Shown piece by piece: positions 58,486 through 64,000 of a stretch of DNA of 64,000 nucleotides. Position 1 is the first letter of the stretch. Every line of letters begins with the position of its first letter. The stretch is from an uncultured Flavobacteriales bacterium. Its GTDB lineage: Bacteria > Bacteroidota > Bacteroidia > Flavobacteriales > JBLHRE01. The stretch lies in NCBI GenBank assembly GCA_937139155.1, contig CAKZPI010000029.1:1-64000 (forward strand), written 5' to 3'. Made by a program: the position numbers and the translations under genes. The notes below the pieces were generated by a model. It saw only the letters and a program-made list of their open reading frames with translations, ran no database searches and was not told the DNA's origin.

Positions 58486-59928
58486 TTAACGGTATTTGAT
58501 GCAGATGTTTTTAGGTTCTGTGAAAAAATCCAGGGCTTCAAAGCCACCTTCTCTTCCCATTCCAGAATCCTTTACTCCACCAAACGGAGTTCTTAGGTCA
58601 CGAAGCAGCCAGGTATTCACCCAAACAATTCCGGCGTGAAGGGCCTCACCCATGCGATGAGCCCGAGATAAATCCTGGGTCCATACCGTGGATGCCAAGC
58701 CAAACCGAGTAGAATTTGCCATCGCCAGGGCTTCTTCTTCAGTGTCAAATGCCTGAAGGGTAACCACGGGACCAAAAATTTCCTCCTGGTTGGTTCTACA
58801 GGCTTGATCAAGGCCTTCAATGATGGTAGGTTCAAGGTAGTATCCTTCTTTAAACTCTCCGCTCATTTTAATGGCCTTCCCTCCGGTTAGAATGCTTCCA
58901 CCTTCTTCTTTAGCCAAATTAATATAGGATTGAATTTTCTCAAAATGAGGCCTTGAAACAATGGCTCCAAGGTCAGAGTCTTCTTTGTTTGGCGGACCCA
59001 CCTTAAGCTCCCGCGTACGGGCCACGAAGGCTTCCTTAAATCTGTTGTAAATGCTTCTTTCAACCAGAATTCTAGACCCACACAAGCAGATTTGCCCTTG
59101 GTTGGCAAAGGAAGACCTAAGGGTGGTGTCTAGCATGTCTTCAAATTTGCAATCCGCAAAAATTATATTCGGATTTTTCCCTCCAAGCTCTAGGCTAAGT
59201 TTTTTAAACATGGGGGCAGCGGTTTGGGCAATTCCCGCCCCGGTAAGGGTGCCTCCCGTAAAGGAAATCACAGGAACTTCTGGGTGCTCAGTAATGGCTT
59301 GTCCTACTTTTTGCCCTAAGCCATGAACAATGTTTAAAACCCCAGGCGGTAGGCCAATCTCTTTGCAAATTTCGCTAAGTAGAAAAGCAGTGGCAGGGGT
59401 GATTTCAGAAGGTTTGGCAACAACGGTATTGCCAGCGGCCAGGGCAGGAGCAATTTTCCACGAAAATAAATATAGCGGTAGGTTCCATGGGGAAATACAC
59501 CCCGCAACGCCAATGGGTTGTTTGAGGGTATAATTTATAGCCCCTTCTTCCATGTAATGACTTTGAGAATGGGCATGCATAATGGCCGTTCCGTAGAACC
59601 TGAAGTTCTTTGCCGCCCTGGGTATGTCAATGGATTTAGCCAGGGAGACCGGCTTTCCGTTGTCTTTTGATTCAGCCTTTGCCAGGAAATCCAGTTTAGC
59701 TTCAATCCCTTCTGCAATTTTCACCAGGTATTCCCCGCGTTTGTTTCGGGGGGTTCGGCTCCATTCAGGGAAGGCCATTTTTGCGGCAGAAACCGCCATG
59801 GCAACATCTCTACCATCCGAATCTGGAATTTTACCATAAGGTTTGCCCATGGAAGGGTTGATGTTGTCAAGGTACTCACCCGAGGCTGGGGCAGTAAACT
59901 TTCCGTTGATGTAATTTTTAATTTCCAT
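58486..59928 (-). CDS. Aldehyde dehydrogenase, probable aminomuconate-semialdehyde type
   Basis: 480 aa. SLELGGKNPNIIF holds the catalytic Glu, QGQICLCGSR the catalytic Cys; also the end GGVKDSGMGREGG. NAD-dependent oxidation of an aldehyde. Next to 3-hydroxyanthranilate dioxygenase, the likely substrate is 2-aminomuconate 6-semialdehyde (kynurenine route). Specificity is inferred from context. Confidence 0.88.
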   Translation of the reverse strand: MEIKNYINGKFTAPASGEYLDNINPSMGKPYGKIPDSDGRDVAMAVSAAKMAFPEWSRTPRNKRGEYLVKIAEGIEAKLDFLAKAESKDNGKPVSLAKSIDIPRAAKNFRFYGTAIMHAHSQSHYMEEGAINYTLKQPIGVAGCISPWNLPLYLFSWKIAPALAAGNTVVAKPSEITPATAFLLSEICKEIGLPPGVLNIVHGLGQKVGQAITEHPEVPVISFTGGTLTGAGIAQTAAPMFKKLSLELGGKNPNIIFADCKFEDMLDTTLRSSFANQGQICLCGSRILVERSIYNRFKEAFVARTRELKVGPPNKEDSDLGAIVSRPHFEKIQSYINLAKEEGGSILTGGKAIKMSGEFKEGYYLEPTIIEGLDQACRTNQEEIFGPVVTLQAFDTEEEALAMANSTRFGLASTVWTQDLSRAHRMGEALHAGIVWVNTWLLRDLRTPFGGVKDSGMGREGGFEALDFFTEPKNICIKYR

Positions 59929-59930
59929 GA

Positions 59931-60719
59931 TTAAAGAGATCCAGTTCTTCCTCCGTCTACCGGGATGCTCACTCCGTTTATATAAGATGCGGAGGGGCCG
60001 GCAAGGAAGGCGATGGCATTGGCAATTTCTTCGGGTTTCCCAAACCTACCGGCAGGAACCGCTGAGGTCATTGACTGGCTAACCTCTTCCTTCGACTTCC
60101 CGGTTTTCTCACTTTTATTGTCGATGATGTTTTCGAGCCGGGAGGTTTCGGTGGCTCCGGGAAGCACATTGTTCACGGTAATTCCGAATCCGCCCAGTTC
60201 ATTGGCAAGGGTTTTGCTCCAGCTAGCAACTGCTCCACGTACAGTATTGCTGACGCCTAAATTATTCAAAGGAATTTTAACTGAGGTAGAAATCACATTT
60301 ACAATTCGCCCGTAGCCCATTTCTTTCATGCCAGGAAGAAGGTTTTGAACCAAGATTTGATTGCAAACCAAATGTTGGCTAAACGCCTGGAGGTAGGAGG
60401 TGGTTTCCGCCGTATGGGCAGGGCCTGCTGGAGGGCCTCCGGTGTTGTTGACTAAGATGTGATATTGGTTTCCAGCATGAATATGCGAAGAGATCTCCGC
60501 CCTTAATTCATCCGGCTTAGAGAAGTCGGCAACCAAGTAAGCATGCTTGCCTGGAAATTTATTTTCAAGAATTTTCAAATTTTCTTTGAGCTTGTTTTCG
60601 TTTCGGGCAACCAGAGTTACATCCGCGCCAAGCTCAGCAAATACTAGGGCAGTAGCCCATCCGATGCCTTGGGTGCTACCGCAAACCAGGGCTTTTTTTC
60701 CGCTTAATGATACATTCAT
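59931..60719 (-). CDS. SDR-family protein with atypical active site
   Basis: 262 aa. Rossmann motif GSTQGIGWATALVF and NNTGGPPAGP show an NAD(P)-binding SDR fold. The usual YxxxK is replaced: after VNVISTSVKIPLNN the sequence reads GVSNTVRGAVASW, so Asn stands for Tyr and Arg for Lys. SDRs with this change occur in Bacteroidota but should not do the normal oxidoreduction. First gene of the minus-strand operon; its partners suggest a step in aminomuconate metabolism. Confidence 0.85.
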   Translation of the reverse strand: MNVSLSGKKALVCGSTQGIGWATALVFAELGADVTLVARNENKLKENLKILENKFPGKHAYLVADFSKPDELRAEISSHIHAGNQYHILVNNTGGPPAGPAHTAETTSYLQAFSQHLVCNQILVQNLLPGMKEMGYGRIVNVISTSVKIPLNNLGVSNTVRGAVASWSKTLANELGGFGITVNNVLPGATETSRLENIIDNKSEKTGKSKEEVSQSMTSAVPAGRFGKPEEIANAIAFLAGPSASYINGVSIPVDGGRTGSL

Positions 60720-60802
60720 GGAATAAAAGTAAGCAATGTTATTTCCTTTGAATCTGCGAAGATTGTAATATTACAGAAGGAAACGAAGATAAAACTCAAA
60801 TT

Positions 60803-61330
60803 ATGGCCATTCAAAGACCTTTTAATCTCCAGAAATGGATTGATGAGAATAGAGACCTCTTGAAGCCCCCAGTGGGAAATAAAAACCTGTACGTAAATGC
60901 AGGCGACTTCATCGTTATGATTGTAGGTGGGCCCAATGCTCGTAAAGACTATCACTACAACGAAAGCGAAGAATGGTTTTATCAAGTGGAAGGAGACATT
61001 ACCGTGAAAATTCAAGAAGACGGAAAAGCGGTTGAGGTTCCGATTCGGGAAGGGGAAATGTTCTTGCTTCCTGCCAAGGTTCCACATTCTCCTTTGCGGG
61101 GAGAAAATACCGTGGGATTGGTGATTGAAAAGGTTCGGAGCATGAAAGATACCGACGGCCTTTTATGGTTTTGCGACCATTGCAACCATAAGCTGCATGA
61201 AACCTACTTCCCGTTAACAGACATTGAAGCCGATTTTATACCGAGATTTCAAGAGTTTTATGGCAGTAAAGACCTAAGAACCTGCGATAATTGCGGAAAG
61301 GTGATGGAAGCTGATAAACGTTTTATTTAA
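60803..61330 (+). CDS. 3-hydroxyanthranilate 3,4-dioxygenase
   Basis: 175 aa. The cupin has VGGPNARKDYHYNESEEWFYQ (iron-binding His and Glu) and PAKVPHSPLR (third His). The C-terminus has a rubredoxin-like pair of CxxC motifs (CDHC, CDNC) as in bacterial enzymes. Opens the ring of 3-hydroxyanthranilate, giving the semialdehyde that the divergent dehydrogenase could oxidise. Confidence 0.95.
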   Translation: MAIQRPFNLQKWIDENRDLLKPPVGNKNLYVNAGDFIVMIVGGPNARKDYHYNESEEWFYQVEGDITVKIQEDGKAVEVPIREGEMFLLPAKVPHSPLRGENTVGLVIEKVRSMKDTDGLLWFCDHCNHKLHETYFPLTDIEADFIPRFQEFYGSKDLRTCDNCGKVMEADKRFI

Positions 61331-61345
61331 GCCAAAGAAAAGGGC

Positions 61346-61353
61346 TAACTTTG
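61346..61353 (+). promoter_or_regulatory. -7 box TAACTTTG of purF
   Basis: It matches TAnnTTTG, 20 bases before the purF start codon, so the leader would be short. Confidence 0.5.
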
Positions 61354-61372
61354 CAGGCTCATTGGAGCCTAT

Positions 61373-63268
61373 ATGAGTGATGCGATAAAACACGAGTGCG
61401 GAATCGCGATGATCCGCCTTAAAAAACCCCTCTCTTTTTACCAAGAAAAATACGGGTCTATGTATGCCCTCAACAAGATGTACTTGTTGATGGAAAAGCA
61501 GCATAACCGTGGCCAAGATGGAGCGGGACTTGCGAATGTGAAGTTTGATATGCCCCTAGGACAGAGGTATATCTCACGGATTCGATCCAATAAATCGGCT
61601 CCGATTAAGCACTTATTTGGGAAAATTCAAGATCGGTACGCAAAGGCTCAAGAGTACAATGCTCAGCAATTTGAAAACCCAGATTGGAGGAAAACCCATC
61701 TCCCTTATTCAGGAGAAGTGTTTATTGGCCACTTGCGCTATGGAACTTTTGGAGGAAATAGCATTGAGCAATGCCACCCCTTTTTAAGACAGAACAACTG
61801 GATGAACCGGAACTTAATTGTTGCCGGAAACTTCAATATGACCAATGTTGATGAGCTTTTTAATGAACTCATCGACCTAGGCCAGCACCCCAAGCAAAAA
61901 GCAGATACTGTAACCATTCTTGAGAAAATTGGGCATTTCCTTGACGAGGAAAACCAAGACCTTTTCCAAGCCTTGAAAGGATATGGAAAAAGCAATCAGG
62001 AAGTGGCAAAGATGATTTCTGAGAAGCTAGACATTCAAAGAATCCTCAAAAGAGCTTCCAAAAAATGGGATGGAGGATATGCCATCATGGGCTTGATTGG
62101 TAATGGAGATGCCTTTGTGCTTAGAGATCCAGGTGGAATCCGTCCGGCATTCATGTACGAAGACGACGAGGTGGTTGTAGTTGCCTCTGAACGCCCAGTG
62201 ATTCAGACGGTTTTCAATACCAAACTTGAAGATGTAAAGGAAATTGAACCTGGTCATGCCCTCATCTTGAAAAAAGATGGAAGGTTTGAACAAAAACTCA
62301 TCAATGAGCCCACCGAAAGGAAAAGCTGCTCTTTTGAGCGGATTTATTTTTCAAGGGGTTCAGATGCTGATATTTACAGAGAACGTATTGACCTTGGAAG
62401 AAGAACCGTTCCGGAAATTTTGAAAAAGGTTAATAACGACCTCGATAATACCGTGTTCAGCTTCATTCCGAATACAGCCGAAGTGGCCTTTTACGGAATG
62501 GTGAAGGGGGTTGAGGATTACTTGGCTCAAGTAAAGAAGCTGGCCATTCTAGAGGCCGGTTCTGACCTGGATGAAGCCAAACTTGAATCCATCCTTTCCA
62601 AAAGGCCTCGGGTTGAAAAAATCGCCATCAAAGACGCCAAACTCAGGACTTTTATTACCGAAGATAAAAGCCGAGATGATATGGTGGCTCATGTTTACGA
62701 CATCACCTATGGTACCGTAAACCCAGGAGATAACCTAGTAATGCTGGATGATAGCATTGTTCGAGGAACCACCTTGAAAAAGAGCATCATCCGAATTCTA
62801 GATAGGCTTAACCCTGGGCAGATTGTTATTGTTTCTTCAGCTCCTCAAATTCGCTACCCAGATTGTTATGGGATTGATATGGCGAGAATGGGCGATTTCA
62901 TTGCCTTTAGAGCAGCGGTTGAGCTTCTACACGATCGGAATTTGGAGCATGTTTTGGAAGATGTTTACCAAAAATCAAAGGCCCAATCCAACCTTCCAGA
63001 CAAGGAGGTTGTGAACTATGTAAAGGAAATATACGAACCCTTTACCGCCGAAGAGATTTCAGATAAAATTGCTGAAATGGTTAAACCCGAAGGATGCAAA
63101 GCAGAAGTAAACCTAGTTTTCCAAAGCATTGAAAACCTGCATGAGGCCTGCCCCAACCATAAAGGCGACTGGTATTTCACCGGAAATTACCCCACTCCTG
63201 GAGGAAATCGAGTGGTGAATAAGGCCTTTATTAATTACATGGAAGGCAGCCTTGAAAGGGCATATTAA
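61373..63268 (+). CDS. purF: Amidophosphoribosyltransferase
   Basis: 631 aa. N-terminal class II glutaminase: after a short propeptide the catalytic Cys is in HECGIAMI (residue 9), with LLMEKQHNRGQDGAG and HLRYGTFGG. The C-terminal phosphoribosyltransferase domain has the PRPP motif VMLDDSIVRGTT. First committed step of purine synthesis: PRPP + glutamine to phosphoribosylamine. Longer than the E. coli enzyme (about 505 aa), with an extra segment around residues 120-200 and a longer C-terminus, as in other Bacteroidota. Transcribed alone. Confidence 0.93.
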   Translation: MSDAIKHECGIAMIRLKKPLSFYQEKYGSMYALNKMYLLMEKQHNRGQDGAGLANVKFDMPLGQRYISRIRSNKSAPIKHLFGKIQDRYAKAQEYNAQQFENPDWRKTHLPYSGEVFIGHLRYGTFGGNSIEQCHPFLRQNNWMNRNLIVAGNFNMTNVDELFNELIDLGQHPKQKADTVTILEKIGHFLDEENQDLFQALKGYGKSNQEVAKMISEKLDIQRILKRASKKWDGGYAIMGLIGNGDAFVLRDPGGIRPAFMYEDDEVVVVASERPVIQTVFNTKLEDVKEIEPGHALILKKDGRFEQKLINEPTERKSCSFERIYFSRGSDADIYRERIDLGRRTVPEILKKVNNDLDNTVFSFIPNTAEVAFYGMVKGVEDYLAQVKKLAILEAGSDLDEAKLESILSKRPRVEKIAIKDAKLRTFITEDKSRDDMVAHVYDITYGTVNPGDNLVMLDDSIVRGTTLKKSIIRILDRLNPGQIVIVSSAPQIRYPDCYGIDMARMGDFIAFRAAVELLHDRNLEHVLEDVYQKSKAQSNLPDKEVVNYVKEIYEPFTAEEISDKIAEMVKPEGCKAEVNLVFQSIENLHEACPNHKGDWYFTGNYPTPGGNRVVNKAFINYMEGSLERAY

Positions 63269-63394
63269 TCAGGTTTTACATTGACTTAACTCAGAAGGCT
63301 TGGGTATTTGAAACCCTAAATTTGAGATTCAAGGCTTGGGCTATCCAACTTTGTTCCATCGCCTACCTTTTAGTTAATTTAAAACCCTTTCGGA

Positions 63395-63829
63395 ATGAAA
63401 AAACTTCACAGCATATTGTTGGTAGACGATGATGAGCCTACAAACTACCTCCACAAAAGAATCATTAGAAGAGCCGATGTGGCTGATGAAACTTTTACCG
63501 TGGAAAATGGAGAGGACGCCATTGAGTTTCTCTTAGGAAGAGGGCGTTACAAAGGAAAAAACCTTTTGCCCCCTGAGCCCATTTTGGTCTTTGTTGACAT
63601 CAACATGCCCCGCATGGATGGATGGGAGTTTCTAGAAGCCTATAAAAACCTTCCGGAGGCCATTAGAGCCAACCGGAAGATCATGATGCTTACAACCTCC
63701 CCTCATCCAGAAGACAAGAAAAAGGCTGAAGGCCAACCCTTGGTGGCTGGGTTTTATAATAAACCCATGACCAAGGAAATGCTTAAAGAAATCATCGAAG
63801 ACCATTTCGATGAAAATACAGCAGCTTAA
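63395..63829 (+). CDS. Single-domain response regulator
   Basis: 144 aa receiver domain: LVDDDEPTN, the phosphoacceptor Asp in VFVDINMPRMDGWEFLEAY, Thr in MLTTSPH and Lys in YNKPM. No output domain, so CheY-like or phosphorelay. The block DINMPxMDGWEFLEAY is shared with the regulator at 11479-11883, so both belong to one Bacteroidota family. No kinase is adjacent. Confidence 0.88.
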   Translation: MKKLHSILLVDDDEPTNYLHKRIIRRADVADETFTVENGEDAIEFLLGRGRYKGKNLLPPEPILVFVDINMPRMDGWEFLEAYKNLPEAIRANRKIMMLTTSPHPEDKKKAEGQPLVAGFYNKPMTKEMLKEIIEDHFDENTAA

Positions 63830-63852
63830 GACATTCCTAGTTTCATAAGGTT

Positions 63853-63912
63853 CCGGGGGCTCACCCCGGTGACGCTTTTTAAATCCCCTGCTTTTTTAAG
63901 CCGGGGTTTTTT
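63853..63912 (+). terminator. Terminator after the response regulator
   Basis: Two hairpins: CCGGGG/CCCCGG (63853-63869), then CCCC-t-GCTT/AAGC-c-GGGG (63885-63906) followed by six T. The second is a good Rho-independent terminator. Confidence 0.8.
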
Positions 63913-64000
63913 ATATCCTTTCTTCATGACTCACGGTGGTTTTTATACGATTGTCTGAAAAATATAATCCCTAATAATAAGTACAAGGCAAGTACAATAA

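Overview
The window looks like chromosomal DNA of a Bacteroidota member, most likely a marine-type Flavobacteriales/Cryomorphaceae-like organism. Supporting signs are two proteins with type IX secretion C-terminal sorting domains, the gliding lipoprotein GldH next to a RicT/PSP1 protein, a DUF6702 + HupE/UreJ + M1 peptidase trio, a LytS-type sensor with a beta-propeller/Y_Y_Y ectodomain, Bacteroidota-type -7 boxes (TAnnTTTG), and a 3-hydroxyanthranilate branch of kynurenine breakdown. This placement is inference from gene content; there is no rRNA in the window.

Left accessory region (1-8100). Positions 1-2750 hold small lipoprotein genes bracketed by short complementary termini (GTTGTGGGC/GCCCACAAC and GTTAGGTG/CACCTAAC) and followed by long imperfect hairpins. 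This is the geometry of integron cassettes with attC sites, with no integrase in view (a CALIN-like tract). It includes a duplicated cassette end and a broken VOC/glyoxalase gene. A WD40 protein follows. Then comes a tight three-gene operon, sce7726-type nuclease-like + sce7725/beta-protein-like + RES-domain toxin-like (4874-7719), the best candidate here for an uncharacterised defence or toxin system. Dispersed AGTGACT repeats fill the non-coding stretches.

Core block 1 (8140-16300): M1 metallopeptidase, HupE/UreJ protein, DUF6702 protein, a response regulator and a multi-PAS histidine kinase on the minus strand with unusually long gene overlaps, then an outer-membrane-like protein and a PfkB kinase.

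tRNA-Asn hotspot (16393-22700). An intact tRNA-Asn is preceded by a tandem-duplicated pseudo-tRNA and is the attachment site of a 5.16-kb integrative element: 47-bp direct repeats at 16568 and 21730, a tyrosine recombinase, an excisionase-like protein, paired TTGTAACAC arm-like sites at both ends, iteron-like repeats, a nuclease-like protein and a TerS-like small protein. To its right lie three more tRNA-Asn 3' halves carrying a CCCCGG...CCGGGATGG hairpin. Two of them flank a GIY-YIG endonuclease gene whose stop codon lies inside a tRNA fragment. A Fic AMPylase with a palindromic operator follows.

Surface and polysaccharide region (24000-40000): a 1354-aa T9SS cargo protein, a LytS/LytTR two-component pair, a second T9SS cargo, a truncated glycosyltransferase, and a carbamoyltransferase / SGNH-like / DUF5989 / SxtJ cassette followed by a GT22-like mannosyltransferase.

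Core block 2 (40150-64000): M1 aminopeptidase, biotin carboxyl carrier-like protein, YceI-like lipoprotein, an arsenosugar-type cluster (ArsS radical SAM, DUF2064 glycosyltransferase, purine nucleoside phosphorylase, DUF547), a PP2C phosphatase, ricT-gldH-PBP1A-CoA transferase A/B-GDPD in one probable operon, a converging minus-strand operon (SDR, aldehyde dehydrogenase, dipeptide-type ABC ATPase, LTA-synthase-like sulfatase), 3-hydroxyanthranilate dioxygenase, amidophosphoribosyltransferase and a single-domain response regulator.
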